Positions 10,281 through 19,217 are shown, counted from the stretch's first letter. The stretch: DNA of 64,000 bases from Roseateles oligotrophus (GCF_014204525.1 NZ_JACHLP010000001.1:620001-684000), one strand, 5' to 3'. A program made the numbers and translations. The notes: generated from the sequence alone by a model not told the origin.

Positions 10281-11900
10281 ATGGCCATGATGGACAGCAG
10301 CATCCAGGACGCCAGCGCCCTCATCATCGACAGCAACTCCACCTCGCGCAGCCTGATGTCCGCGCAGCTGCGGGATCTGGGCGTGGGCACGGTGCGCCAG
10401 GCCACCCGCATCCAGGACGCCCGCATGATTCTGGAGCACAAGGCCTATGACATCGTGCTGTGCGACTATCACTTCGACGGCACCGAGATGTCGGGCCAGG
10501 ACCTGCTGGACGAGTTGCGCCGCGAGCAACTGCTGCCCTACTCCACCGTCTTCGTGATGGTCACCGGCGAGGCCACCTATGCCAAGGTGGCCGAGGCCGC
10601 CGAGGCCGCGCTGGACGCCTACCTGATCAAGCCCTATACCAGCGCCTCCCTGTCCGAGCGTCTGACCCAAGCCAGGCACCGCAAACGCGTGCTCAAGGAC
10701 ATCTTCGAGGCGATTGAAAAACAGGACTACGAAACCGCCGCCAGCCACTGCCTGAAACGCTTCGCCGCCAAGGCGGAGTTCTGGCTTTACGCCGCCCGCA
10801 TCGGGGCCGAACTGCTGCTGCGTCTAACTCGTTATGCCGACGCCCGCAAGCTCTACGATGCCATCGTCGAGGCCCGCACCGTGCCCTGGGCCCGCCTGGG
10901 GGTGGCGCGCACCGAGTTGGTCTCGGGCAATGTGATCGCCGCCCGCCGCACGCTGGAGACCTTGATCGGCGAGATCCCCGATTACGCCGACTCCTACGAT
11001 GTGATGGGCCGGGTGCAGATGGAACAGGGCGAGATCAGCGCCGCGCTCAAAACCTACCGCATGGCCGCCTCGCTGACACCCGGTTGCCTGCTGCGCCAGC
11101 AAAGCTGCGGCAGCCTGGCCTTCTACGCCGGCGAACGCGCCGAGGCCCTGAAGATGCTGGAGCGCACCATCGCCCAGGGCCTGCGCTCCAAGCTGTTCGA
11201 CATGCTCAGCCTGATGCTGGTGGGCCTGATGCGCTTTGACGCCCGCGACAGCAAAGGCCTCAAATACGCCCAGGACGCCCTGCTGCAGGAGCTGGATCGC
11301 AAGCCCAAGGAGCAGCGCTTGCAGCGCTTTGCCCTGGTCTTCCAGGCCTTGCGGGCCCTGCAGGAACGCAAGATAGGCGCGGCGCTGGAACTGGCCCGCC
11401 AGCTCTCGGCCGAAATCGATCAGGAAGACTTCAATCTGGAGGCCGCCACCCTGCTGGTCGGCCTGTGGATACGCCTGGCCGCGCAAGACGTGCAGCTCGA
11501 CGAAATGCCGCCGCTGATGCAGCAGATGGGCCTGCGCTTTTGCACCTCCAAGGCCAGCAGCGAGCTGCTGGTGGCGATGAGCGAGAGCAATACGGCCGTG
11601 GCCCAGGAGTTCCAGGCCTGCCACACCCGCATCTTCGAGATCGCGGAAACCGCCATGCGCCACAGCATGCGGGGCTCGGCCCGGGTGGGCGTGGCCCTGC
11701 TGATCCAGCAAGGCGAGGCCACCCGCAATGCCAAGCTGATCGATATGGCCAGCCTGGTGCTCAAGCGCCATGCCGAGAAAATCGAGGACGCCCCGGCCCT
11801 GGCCGATCAGATCGTCGAGCTGCAAAAACACTTTGTGCTGCCGCTGGGCATCAGCAGCAGCCGCAGCCGCGCGGCGGGCGGGCTGGCCTTGCGCGGCTGA
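10281..11900 (+). CDS. CheY-like receiver protein with TPR-like C-terminal region
   Basis: A 539-aa single-gene response regulator without a DNA-binding domain. The receiver domain (about residues 10-130) has the predicted phospho-acceptor D62 in YDIVLCDYHFDG, a T/S in VMVTGEAT and the lysine in YLIKPYT. The rest is helical and alanine/leucine-rich, with TPR-like repeats at about 185-330 (for example ADSYDVMGRVQMEQGEISAALKTYRMAASL). It probably acts by phosphorylation-dependent protein contact. AGGAG precedes the ATG at a good distance. A possible sigma-28 promoter upstream suggests a link to motility, which is inference. No partner kinase is nearby. Confidence 0.85.
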   Translation: MAMMDSSIQDASALIIDSNSTSRSLMSAQLRDLGVGTVRQATRIQDARMILEHKAYDIVLCDYHFDGTEMSGQDLLDELRREQLLPYSTVFVMVTGEATYAKVAEAAEAALDAYLIKPYTSASLSERLTQARHRKRVLKDIFEAIEKQDYETAASHCLKRFAAKAEFWLYAARIGAELLLRLTRYADARKLYDAIVEARTVPWARLGVARTELVSGNVIAARRTLETLIGEIPDYADSYDVMGRVQMEQGEISAALKTYRMAASLTPGCLLRQQSCGSLAFYAGERAEALKMLERTIAQGLRSKLFDMLSLMLVGLMRFDARDSKGLKYAQDALLQELDRKPKEQRLQRFALVFQALRALQERKIGAALELARQLSAEIDQEDFNLEAATLLVGLWIRLAAQDVQLDEMPPLMQQMGLRFCTSKASSELLVAMSESNTAVAQEFQACHTRIFEIAETAMRHSMRGSARVGVALLIQQGEATRNAKLIDMASLVLKRHAEKIEDAPALADQIVELQKHFVLPLGISSSRSRAAGGLALRG

Positions 11901-11963
11901 GGCCTGGGCCACCCTGTCGGAATCCTTCAAGACAAGCCGCGCTGGTTCGCCCACCATGCGGCC

Positions 11964-12461
11964 ATGGAAAGCCCCAACAACACCTACTCACTGGAACGCG
12001 ACGGCTTTGTGCTGAGCAAGCTGGAGGATCTGCTGCATGCCGCTCAAAGCAACAGCCTCTGGTACATGACCTTCGGCCTGGCCTGCTGCGCGGTGGAGAT
12101 GATCCACGCGGCAGCGGCCCGCTACGATATGGAGCGCTTCAGCATGATCCCGCGCCCCAGCCCGCGGCAGTCGGACCTGATCATCATCTCCGGCACCCTC
12201 ACCAACAAGATGGCCCGGGCCTTGCGCAAGGTCTACGACCAGATGGCCGAGCCACGCTACGTCATCTCCATGGGTTCCTGCGCCAATGGCGGCGGCTACT
12301 ACCACTACAGCTATTCGGTGGTGCGCGGCTGCGACCGCATCGTGCCGGTGGACGTCTACGTGCCCGGCTGCCCGCCGACGGCGGAGGCCTTGCTCTACGG
12401 TATCTTGCAGCTACAGCGCAAGATTCGCGAGTCTGGCGAACGACCCATACTGCTACGCTAA
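11964..12461 (+). CDS. Orphan NuoB-like NADH-quinone oxidoreductase subunit B
   Basis: A 165-aa protein of the NuoB/PSST family, the complex I subunit that holds the N2 [4Fe-4S] cluster next to the quinone site. All four ligand positions are present: adjacent C41-C42 (LACCAVEM), C106 (GSCANGG) and C136 (PGCPPT). The region RPSPRQSD and the run [19 protein letters not shown] are also typical. The N-terminus ([24 protein letters not shown]) differs from usual NuoB. No other nuo gene is in the window: the neighbours are a receiver-TPR gene and a convergent radical SAM gene. It is therefore a stand-alone paralogue, or part of a distinct hydrogenase-like or electron-transfer assembly. No clear ribosome-binding site is visible. 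Confidence 0.88.
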   Translation: MESPNNTYSLERDGFVLSKLEDLLHAAQSNSLWYMTFGLACCAVEMIHAAAARYDMERFSMIPRPSPRQSDLIIISGTLTNKMARALRKVYDQMAEPRYVISMGSCANGGGYYHYSYSVVRGCDRIVPVDVYVPGCPPTAEALLYGILQLQRKIRESGERPILLR

Positions 12462-12513
12462 CCAGGCCCAAGACCCCAGCCTGTGGCCCTTGCACCTGCG
12501 AGATCAAGAGCGG

Positions 12514-13635
12514 CTAAAACAACTCGCCCTGCTTCTGGCTGCCGACCGCAGCCTGGGGCGGCCGAAACTGGCCAAGATCCAAGGCGATACGTTCACGGTT
12601 CAGGCCCAGGCGTGCGCAGGCCTTGCGCAGGCGCTGGCGTACCAGCTCCGCCCACAGCCCCTCGCCCCTCATGCGGATGCCGAAGCGCGCGTCGTTATCG
12701 CGCCCGCCGCGCATATCGTGCAAGCGCGCCATGACGCGTGCGGCCCGCTCGGGCACATGCTGCTGCAGCCAGTCCTGGAACAAGGGGTTCACCTCCCAAG
12801 GCAGGCGCAGGGCGATGCTAAAGGCGCTGCGCGCGCCCAATGCCGCGGCGGCTTCCAGCACCCGCTCCAACTCGGGCTCGTTGAGAAAAGGGATCAGGGG
12901 CGAGACGCTGACCCCCACCGGCACACCGGCCTCGGCCAGGGCCTTCAAGACCTTCAAGCGGCTTTGCGGCGAGGCCGCCCGCGGCTCCAGGATGCGGGCC
13001 AGGCCCGCGTCCAACGTGGTGATGGAGACATAGACCGAGGCCAGGCCGTCCCGGCCCATGGGGCCAAGCAGGTCGAGATCGCGCAGGATGCCGGCCGATT
13101 TGGTGACGATGGAGAGCGGGTGGCGGCATTCATGCAGCAAGTCGATCAGGCCGCGGGTGATGCGCAGCTTGCGCTCGATCGGCTGATAGGCATCGGTGGC
13201 GGCCCCCAGGCAGATCGGCTGCGGGCGGTAGCCGGGCTTGCTCAGCTCGGCGCGCAGGCGCTCGGCGGCATTCGTCTTGGCGACGATGCGGGTCTCGAAG
13301 TCCAGCCCCGGCGAGAGTCCTAGATAGCTATGAGTGGGGCGCGCAAAGCAGTAAACACAACCATGCTCGCAGCCCCGATAGGGATTGATGGAACGGTCGA
13401 AGGGGATGTCGGGCGACTGGTTGCGGCTCAGGATGCGGCCGGCCTGTTCCTCGATGATCTGGGTGCGAGGCGGCAGGAGCTGCTCGTCCGCCGCCTGTTC
13501 CAGCGTGCCCCAGCCGTCGTCAAAAGCCTCGCGCTGATCGCGCTCGAAGCGGTGGGCAATCGCCCAGGCCGTGCCCCGGCCTTTCAAGGCCTGGGCGGGG
13601 ATGAGGAGATCGGGCTTGGGGCTTGCGGGCGGCAT
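12514..13635 (-). CDS. PA0069-family radical SAM protein (SplB-like, COG1533)
   Basis: A 373-aa radical S-adenosylmethionine enzyme of the family that includes PA0069 and Rv2578c, distantly related to spore photoproduct lyase. The [4Fe-4S]-SAM motif CEHGCVYC is at about residues 90-97, preceded by NPYRGC. A TIM-barrel core follows with LGAATDAYQPIERK and a late glycine-rich strand. The reaction is not established for this family; a nucleic-acid or repair role is suggested by the COG. The promoter overlaps a near-perfect LexA operator that ends exactly at the ATG, so the transcript is probably leaderless and DNA-damage inducible. It follows dnaB on the same strand. Confidence 0.9.
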   Translation of the reverse strand: MPPASPKPDLLIPAQALKGRGTAWAIAHRFERDQREAFDDGWGTLEQAADEQLLPPRTQIIEEQAGRILSRNQSPDIPFDRSINPYRGCEHGCVYCFARPTHSYLGLSPGLDFETRIVAKTNAAERLRAELSKPGYRPQPICLGAATDAYQPIERKLRITRGLIDLLHECRHPLSIVTKSAGILRDLDLLGPMGRDGLASVYVSITTLDAGLARILEPRAASPQSRLKVLKALAEAGVPVGVSVSPLIPFLNEPELERVLEAAAALGARSAFSIALRLPWEVNPLFQDWLQQHVPERAARVMARLHDMRGGRDNDARFGIRMRGEGLWAELVRQRLRKACARLGLNRERIALDLGQFRPPQAAVGSQKQGELF

Positions 13636-13672
13636 ACTGTTTATTTATACAGTGCGCCACCTTGTTTTTCAA
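13635..13672 (-). promoter_or_regulatory. SOS (LexA) box overlapping a sigma-70 promoter
   Basis: On the minus strand TTGAAA (13672-13667) and TATAAA (13649-13644) are separated by exactly 17 bases. The -10 lies inside CTGT-N8-ACAG (13654-13635 for the 20-bp site), which matches the enterobacterial LexA consensus at 18 of 20 positions. The ATG of the radical SAM gene immediately follows, so the transcription start falls at or next to the start codon. Confidence 0.85.
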
Positions 13673-15121
13673 TCAGTACTCGTCGCCAACCGGGCTGACG
13701 TAGTCGGGCGCCAGGTTCTCGAACTTGGTGTGCATGCGCTGGAAGAAGAGCTTGACCGTGCCCACAGGGCCGTTACGTTGCTTGGCGATGATGATCTCGG
13801 CCACGCCCGGTTCCTTGCATTCCTGCTTGGTGTAGTACTCGTCGCGGTAGATGAACATGATGATGTCGGCGTCCTGCTCGATGGCGCCGGACTCGCGCAG
13901 ATCGGACATCATGGGGCGCTTGTCGGGTCGCGTTTCGACCGAGCGGTTCAGCTGCGAGAGCGCGATCACCGGGCATTGCAGCTCCTTGGCCAGGGCCTTC
14001 AGGCCGCGCGAGATCTCGCCGATGACGGTGGCGCGGTTTTCCTCGTTGCCGCCGTTGCCGCTCATCAGCTGCAGGTAGTCGATCACGATCAGGCCTAACT
14101 GGCCGCAAATGCGGGCCTGGCGGCGCGCGCGCGCGCGCACCTCGCTGGGCGAAAGGCCGGGGCTCTCGTCGATGAAGATGCTGGCCTTGCCCAGCTTGTC
14201 CACCGCCTCGGACAAACGGCCCCATTCGTCATCGGCCAGGCGGCCGGTGCGCAGATGGCCTTGGTCGATGCGGCCGATGGAACCCACCATACGCAGGGCC
14301 AGCTGGGCCGCGCCCATTTCCATCGAGTAGATGACGACGGGCAGGCCCTCGTTGATGGCCACATTCTCGGCGATATTCACGGCGAAAGCCGTCTTGCCCA
14401 TGGAGGGGCGGGCCGCCAGCACGATCAGATCGCCCGGCTGCAGGCCTGCGGTCTGGCGGTCCAGGTCGTAGAAGCCGGTGCGCACGCCGGTGACGTCCTC
14501 GGCGCCGTTCTCGGCCAGCTCGTTGACGCGGTCGATCAGCGCGACGACCAGGTTGTCCATGCTCTGGAAACCCTGGCGGCTGCGCGAGCCCTCCTCGCCG
14601 ATGCGGAAGATCTTGCCCTCGGCCTCATCCAGGATCTGGGTCACGGCCCGGCCCTGCGGCGTCAGGGCCGCGGTGGCGATCTCGTCGCTGGCGGTGACCA
14701 GCTTGCGCAGGATGGCGCGCTCGCGCACGATCTCGGCATAACGGCGCAGATTGGCGGCGCTGGGCACGCTCTGCGCCAAGGCATTCAGATAGGCCAGGCC
14801 GCCGCAGTCCTCGGCCTTGCCGATGGAGGTCAGCTCCTCGAACACCGTCACCACATCGGCCGGCTTGCCGGCATTGATGAGCTTGCCGGTGGCGCTGAAG
14901 ATCTGCTTGTGCTCGAAGCGGTAGAAATCGCTCTCGGTCAGCAAGTCGCCCGCGCGGTCCCAGGCCGAGTTGTCGATCAGCAGACCGCCCAGCACGCTTT
15001 GCTCGGCCTCAATGGAATGCGGCGGCACGCGCAGGCGCGCGACATCGTCATCGCGGCGCTCGCCGCCGTTGGCGGAGCCGGGAGGGGTCGGCAGGGAAGG
15101 AGATGAAAAAGTTGCGCTCAT
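13673..15121 (-). CDS. dnaB: Replicative DNA helicase DnaB
   Basis: Hexameric 5'-3' helicase (482 aa from the ATG at 15121) that unwinds DNA at the replication fork. The N-terminal domain (about 25-130; PHSIEAEQSVLGGLLID) contacts DnaG. The RecA-like C-terminal domain has Walker A ARPSMGKTAFA, Walker B LIVIDYLQLM and the arginine-finger segment near the end (GPVGTVKLFF region). The ORF also permits a TTG three bases upstream. It follows the rpsF-priB-rpsR-rplI operon, as in many betaproteobacteria, and is separated from it by a strong terminator. An alternating GC run in the gene (about 14122-14136) only encodes RARARR. Confidence 0.97.
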   Translation of the reverse strand: MSATFSSPSLPTPPGSANGGERRDDDVARLRVPPHSIEAEQSVLGGLLIDNSAWDRAGDLLTESDFYRFEHKQIFSATGKLINAGKPADVVTVFEELTSIGKAEDCGGLAYLNALAQSVPSAANLRRYAEIVRERAILRKLVTASDEIATAALTPQGRAVTQILDEAEGKIFRIGEEGSRSRQGFQSMDNLVVALIDRVNELAENGAEDVTGVRTGFYDLDRQTAGLQPGDLIVLAARPSMGKTAFAVNIAENVAINEGLPVVIYSMEMGAAQLALRMVGSIGRIDQGHLRTGRLADDEWGRLSEAVDKLGKASIFIDESPGLSPSEVRARARRQARICGQLGLIVIDYLQLMSGNGGNEENRATVIGEISRGLKALAKELQCPVIALSQLNRSVETRPDKRPMMSDLRESGAIEQDADIIMFIYRDEYYTKQECKEPGVAEIIIAKQRNGPVGTVKLFFQRMHTKFENLAPDYVSPVGDEY

Positions 15122-15221
15122 CAATGAACTCGGAAACAGCGATTAGTTGCTGGGGCAGCCTGCGACAAAGGCTCCGGACCTCTCAGGGACAAGGCGGGGC
15201 GAGCGGATGCGATGAAAAGCA

Positions 15222-15260
15222 AAAAGCCGACGGCTTCATCAGCGTCGGCTTTTCCATGCT
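15222..15260 (-). terminator. Intrinsic terminator after rplI
   Basis: A perfect 11-bp stem, AAAAGCCGACG (15222-15232) with CGTCGGCTTTT (15243-15253) and a 10-nt loop. It is followed by a T-rich tract on both strands, so it can act in both directions. It ends the ribosomal protein operon before the dnaB transcript. Confidence 0.9.
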
Positions 15261-15313
15261 ACCCCGAAAGAGGGCGGCTGACGGGCGATTTTCTCGCCCG
15301 ATTTGTGCACGAT

Positions 15314-15766
15314 TTACTCGGCTTCGCGAACCACTTGGACGCTGATATCCACGACCACATCGGTGTGGGGAGCGACGTTCACGGAGAACTCGCCCACGGC
15401 CTTCAGCGGGCCCAGGGGCAGGCGCACTTGCGACTTGGCGATGGCGAAACCCAGCTTGACCAGCGCGTCAGCGATGTCGGCATTGGTGACCGAGCCGAAC
15501 AGACGGCCGTCCACGCCAGCCTTCTGGCTGATTTGCACGGTCTTGCCGTTCAGGCTTTCGCCCAGGGCTTGAGCCGCGGCCAGCTTCTCAGCAGCAGCCT
15601 TTTCCAGCTCGGCGCGCTTGGCTTCGAATTCCTTGATGGCCGACTCGGTGGCACGACGTGCTTGACGAGTGGGGATCAGGAAGTTGCGTGCATAACCGTT
15701 CTTGACCGTGACGACGTCGCCCAGGTTGCCGAGGTTTGCCACTTTTTCAAGCAGAATAATTTGCAT
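15314..15766 (-). CDS. rplI: 50S ribosomal protein L9
   Basis: L9 (150 aa) binds 23S rRNA near the base of the L1 stalk and helps maintain reading-frame fidelity. The N-terminal domain begins [19 protein letters not shown] and includes [10 protein letters not shown], both diagnostic. A long connecting helix (about 42-75, rich in Ala, Glu and Lys) and the C-terminal RNA-binding domain follow. AGGAG precedes the ATG. It is the last gene of rpsF-priB-rpsR-rplI and lies 13 bp after rpsR. Confidence 0.98.
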   Translation of the reverse strand: MQIILLEKVANLGNLGDVVTVKNGYARNFLIPTRQARRATESAIKEFEAKRAELEKAAAEKLAAAQALGESLNGKTVQISQKAGVDGRLFGSVTNADIADALVKLGFAIAKSQVRLPLGPLKAVGEFSVNVAPHTDVVVDISVQVVREAE

Positions 15767-15779
15767 GGTTGGCTACTCC

Positions 15780-16070
15780 TCAAACCTTGTGCTGGTCGCT
15801 GTAGGGCAGCATGGCGAGGAAACGCGCACGCTTGATGGCCACAGTCAGCTGACGCTGGAAGAAAGCGCGCGTGCCGGTCAGGCGGGCGGGCGTGATCTTG
15901 CCGTTTTCGCCGATGAAATCGCGCAGGGTGTCGATGTCCTTGTAGTCGATCTGCTCGACACCGGTGACGGTGAAGCGGCAGAAACGCTTACGACGGAACA
16001 ACAGGGATTGGGTATTGCGCTTGGGCTTCTTGTCCTTGGAGAAGCGACCCTTGCCACGTGGTGGTGCCAT
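15780..16070 (-). CDS. rpsR: 30S ribosomal protein S18
   Basis: S18 (96 aa) forms a heterodimer with S6 on the platform of the small subunit. A basic N-terminal extension is followed by the diagnostic core RRKRFCRFT and [11 protein letters not shown], then [32 protein letters not shown]. It is preceded by AGAGGT at a normal distance. It sits between priB and rplI, as is standard in proteobacteria. Confidence 0.98.
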   Translation of the reverse strand: MAPPRGKGRFSKDKKPKRNTQSLLFRRKRFCRFTVTGVEQIDYKDIDTLRDFIGENGKITPARLTGTRAFFQRQLTVAIKRARFLAMLPYSDQHKV

Positions 16071-16114
16071 TTTGTGACCTCTTTAATTTAATCCGGATAC
16101 GAACATTGCCTTGT

Positions 16115-16417
16115 TCAAGCGAGGCCGCTGCTGCATTGCTCCAGGCCGGTGATGTGAAAGATCACACCGCGACCATTGCGCTGGGTGGTCAGAAAGCCCG
16201 TAAACAAGGCCTCGCCGCCAACCCCCAGACTTTGCAGCCGTTTTCCCATCTCACCGATTACCACCGCCTTCAGCTCCATGGCTACCTTGCGGGGTTTGCC
16301 GGCTTCCTGCACCTGGGACTCATGCTTCAAGCTGCAGTCCAGGGCCATCACGCCTGCCGGTGTGTAGCGCACAAGCCCCAGCTCGGCGAGCTGTGCCTGC
16401 AACACCAGATGATTCAA
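16115..16417 (-). CDS. priB: Primosomal replication protein N, PriB
   Basis: PriB (about 100 aa) is a single-strand DNA-binding OB-fold protein that stabilises PriA on DNA during replication restart. The N-terminus MNHLVLQAQLAELGLVRYTPAGV and the strand LKAVVIGEMGKRL agree with the betaproteobacterial family. The only reasonable start is a TTG at 16417, since a stop codon lies six codons upstream in frame and no ATG is available. A TTG with a weak ribosome-binding site suggests low expression compared with its ribosomal neighbours. Confidence 0.9.
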   Translation of the reverse strand: MNHLVLQAQLAELGLVRYTPAGVMALDCSLKHESQVQEAGKPRKVAMELKAVVIGEMGKRLQSLGVGGEALFTGFLTTQRNGRGVIFHITGLEQCSSGLA

Positions 16418-16452
16418 CGACGCGCCATCACTTCAAACCAGGCCTGGCCTGA

Positions 16453-16815
16453 TTAGGCCGCAGCGACTTGAGGCGCCTTGCGGGCGTCTTCGCGTTCCAC
16501 GGTCTTCATCATCACCGAGGGGGTGGTCTCGGCCTTGGCCTTGACAACGGTCAGGTGACGCAACACGGCATCGTTGAAACGGAAGCCGGTTTCGAGTTCT
16601 TGCAGCGTCTCGACGCTGCACTCGATGTTGACGCACAGATAGTGAGCCTTGGCCAGCTTCTGGATCAGGTAAGCCATTTGACGGCGGCCCCAGTCTTCGA
16701 CGCGATGCACGGCACCACCACCGGTGGTGATCAGGCTCTTGTAACGCTCCAGCATGGCCGGAACTTGTTCGCTTTGATCCGGATGGATCAGCAGAACGAT
16801 TTCATAGTGACGCAT
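16453..16815 (-). CDS. rpsF: 30S ribosomal protein S6
   Basis: S6 (120 aa) pairs with S18 on the 30S platform. The start at 16815 is set by AAGGAGT upstream and by the universal N-terminus [15 protein letters not shown]. The core includes the RNA-contacting motifs [14 protein letters not shown] and [12 protein letters not shown] longer in-frame reading to 16893 is not supported. It is the first gene of the operon rpsF-priB-rpsR-rplI. Confidence 0.97.
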   Translation of the reverse strand: MRHYEIVLLIHPDQSEQVPAMLERYKSLITTGGGAVHRVEDWGRRQMAYLIQKLAKAHYLCVNIECSVETLQELETGFRFNDAVLRHLTVVKAKAETTPSVMMKTVEREDARKAPQVAAA

Positions 16816-16919
16816 AAATACTCCTTGTGGATTCCAGGCCGCGCTCAGTGTTGATCGCGGTCCTGAGGAAGCCGTGTCGCAGCGTCGATTCAAACGAGCA
16901 CGGCAAGGGGGAACCCGCG

Positions 16920-16925
16920 ATTCTA
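16920..16925 (-). promoter_or_regulatory. Possible -10 element for rpsF
   Basis: On the minus strand TAGAAT lies about 105 bases before the rpsF start codon. The matching -35 (TGGCGC at 17 bp) is poor, so only the -10 is suggestive. The 146-bp gap between the symporter stop and rpsF holds nothing else that I recognise. Confidence 0.3.
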
Positions 16926-16961
16926 GCCGAGATTTTCAACTTGCGCCAGGCTGGCCAAGAA

Positions 16962-19085
16962 TCAGGCCTCGGGCGGGCTGCGCAGCTGCGTCATCAACTG
17001 GCGCTGGGCGGCCGTCGGCGGCGCCGTCAGCAGGCTCACCAGCCCGACGGCGGCAAAGCCGGCGGGCACGCCGAACAAGCCGGCCGAGATCGGCTGTATG
17101 CCCCACCACAGCTCGGCCGGCCCCTGCAGGCCCAGGGCGGTGCGCAGCCAGGGCGTGGCCACGGCCATGTAATAACCCGTCACGGCCACGCCCACCACCA
17201 TGCCGGCCACCGCGCCGCGGCCGTTGGCGCGGCGCCAGAAGATGCCCAGCACCAGGGCCGGGAAAAAGGCCGCAGCCGCCACCGAGAAGGCCGCCGCCAC
17301 CAGGGCCAGGATGTCGGCCGGCCGCTGCGCCGCCACGGCTGCCGCGGCCAGCGCCGTCACCAGCAGCAAGGCCTTGGACAAGGTGACGCGCCGCGTCATC
17401 GCCGCCGCCGGGTTGATGCTGCGGTAATAGACATCGTTGGACATGGCGGCCGAGATGGTCAGCAGCAGGCCGTCGGCCGTGGACAGGGCTGCGGCCAGGC
17501 CGCCTGCCGCCACCATGCCCGAGACGACAAAGGGCAGGCCCGCCAGCTCGGGCGTCATCAGCATGATGATGTCGCTGCTGATGCGCATCTCGCCCAGTTG
17601 CAGAATGCCGTCGCCGTTGACGTCGGACACCGACAGCAGGCTGGCATCCACCCGGCTCCACTGCCCTATCCAGGCCGGCAGCTCGGCAAAAGAGCTGCCC
17701 ACCAGCTGGGTGAAGACCTCGTACTTGACCATCACCGCCAGGGCCGGCGCGGTGAAGTAGAGCAAGGCGATGAAGAACAGCGACCAGGCCACCGATTTGC
17801 GCGCCTCGGCCACCGTGGGCGTGGTGTAGTAGCGGGTCAGCAGATGCGGCAGGCCGGCCGTGCCCACCATCAGGCAGAACATCAGGGCCAGGAAGTTGCG
17901 CCGCGATTCCTCGAACTGCTGGCGTTGCGCCGGCGTGCCCTCGGGGTCGCCCGAGAAGATCTGCGCCTGCGGCGGCATGCCGGCCAGGGGCTGGGCGCGC
18001 GCCTCGTTCAAGGCCTTGCCACGCGCCCATTGCTCCTGCGCATCGGCCGGCGTGCGGGGCAAGGCGGCCTGGCGTTTTTCGGCCGCCTGCACCTCGGCCA
18101 GCGGTGCGTCCTGGGCCTTCAGCGCCGCCACCTGGCGGGAGGCCTGCAGGCGGTCCTGGGCCAGGGCGCTCGGCACATCCTGCAGCTTTTTGTCAAAGGC
18201 CTCGGCCTTCTGGGCAAACAGGGAGCGCACCTGCAATTCGGCCGGGTCCTTGGCCAGCTCCTGCTCGCGCACGCTCAGCTTTTGCAGCTGGTAGCCGTAG
18301 ACCAGCTGCGGCAAGGGCACGCCGGTCTGCTTGGCGCACAGCCAGATCACCGGCACCAGATAGGCGATCACCAACACGATGTACTGGGCCACCTGGGTCC
18401 AGGTGACGGCCCGCATGCCGCCCAGAAACGAGCAGACCAGTACACCGCCCAGGCCCACGAAAACGCCGATCTCGAAGGTCAGGCCGGTCAGCCGCGAGGT
18501 GATCAGGCCCACCGCATAAATCTGCGCCACCACATAGATGAAGGAAACCAGGATGGCCGCCGCCGCCCCGATCAGGCGCGGCACATGGCCGCCGTAGCGG
18601 GCGCCCAGAAAGTCCGGGATGGTGTACTGCCCGAAGCGCCGCAGATAGGGCGCCAGCAACAAGGCCACCAGACAGAAGCCCCCCGTCCAGCCCAGCACAA
18701 AGGCCAGGCCGGCATAACCCGAGAGATACAGGGTGCCGGCCAGGCCGATGAAGGAGGCCGCACTCATCCAGTCTGCCCCGGCCGCCATGCCGTTGTAGAT
18801 GGCGGGCACGCGGCGGCCGGCCACATAGTATTCGTCGGCATCGGTGCTGCGGCTCAGCAGGCCTATGCAGGCGTACACGCCCACGGTCGCAGCCAGAAAA
18901 CAAAAGCCTATCCAGGTCTTGGACATGCCCAGCTGTTCGAACAGGGCCAAGGCCAGCACGAACAGGATGAAGCCCAGGGTGTAGCCGAGGTAGATGCGGC
19001 GCAGTCGCAGGGCCAAGCCATCATCGCGACGGGTCTTGCTGCCGGCGGGAGCCGAATCGGCGAGTAGAGAGGGCTGAGAATTCAC
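16962..19085 (-). CDS. Sodium:solute symporter (VC_2705/acetate-permease-like subfamily)
   Basis: An inner-membrane Na+/solute symporter of the SSS family, 707 aa from the GTG at 19085; an in-frame ATG at 19148 would add 21 residues. The fold shows more than twelve hydrophobic helices, with typical SSF segments such as MAAGADWMSAASFIGLAG and VSGMVAAGGLAAALSTADGLLLTIS. Between two central helices (roughly residues 265-400) lies a hydrophilic insert of about 130 residues, rich in Gln, Ala and Lys and probably coiled coil. The small partner protein often found beside this subfamily (DUF4212) is not adjacent. The substrate is probably a short carboxylate such as acetate, but this is inference. 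Confidence 0.85.
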   Translation of the reverse strand: MNSQPSLLADSAPAGSKTRRDDGLALRLRRIYLGYTLGFILFVLALALFEQLGMSKTWIGFCFLAATVGVYACIGLLSRSTDADEYYVAGRRVPAIYNGMAAGADWMSAASFIGLAGTLYLSGYAGLAFVLGWTGGFCLVALLLAPYLRRFGQYTIPDFLGARYGGHVPRLIGAAAAILVSFIYVVAQIYAVGLITSRLTGLTFEIGVFVGLGGVLVCSFLGGMRAVTWTQVAQYIVLVIAYLVPVIWLCAKQTGVPLPQLVYGYQLQKLSVREQELAKDPAELQVRSLFAQKAEAFDKKLQDVPSALAQDRLQASRQVAALKAQDAPLAEVQAAEKRQAALPRTPADAQEQWARGKALNEARAQPLAGMPPQAQIFSGDPEGTPAQRQQFEESRRNFLALMFCLMVGTAGLPHLLTRYYTTPTVAEARKSVAWSLFFIALLYFTAPALAVMVKYEVFTQLVGSSFAELPAWIGQWSRVDASLLSVSDVNGDGILQLGEMRISSDIIMLMTPELAGLPFVVSGMVAAGGLAAALSTADGLLLTISAAMSNDVYYRSINPAAAMTRRVTLSKALLLVTALAAAAVAAQRPADILALVAAAFSVAAAAFFPALVLGIFWRRANGRGAVAGMVVGVAVTGYYMAVATPWLRTALGLQGPAELWWGIQPISAGLFGVPAGFAAVGLVSLLTAPPTAAQRQLMTQLRSPPEA

Positions 19086-19217
19086 AGGCAGAGGCCCAGC
19101 GCAAGGCCCGGGCAGGAGCGAATCAGGTGGGGAGCGGGCTGCCATCATGCGAGCCACGAGCCGGCCCTGTCGATAGCGGAGAACCCGCCCTTGCGCGCAA
19201 GCCGCCCGGCCAGGCCT

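Noticed and set aside
14122-14136. Alternating GC tract as possible Z-DNA or slippage site
   Set aside because: It is inside dnaB, in frame, and encodes the conserved basic stretch RARARR; codon choice explains it.
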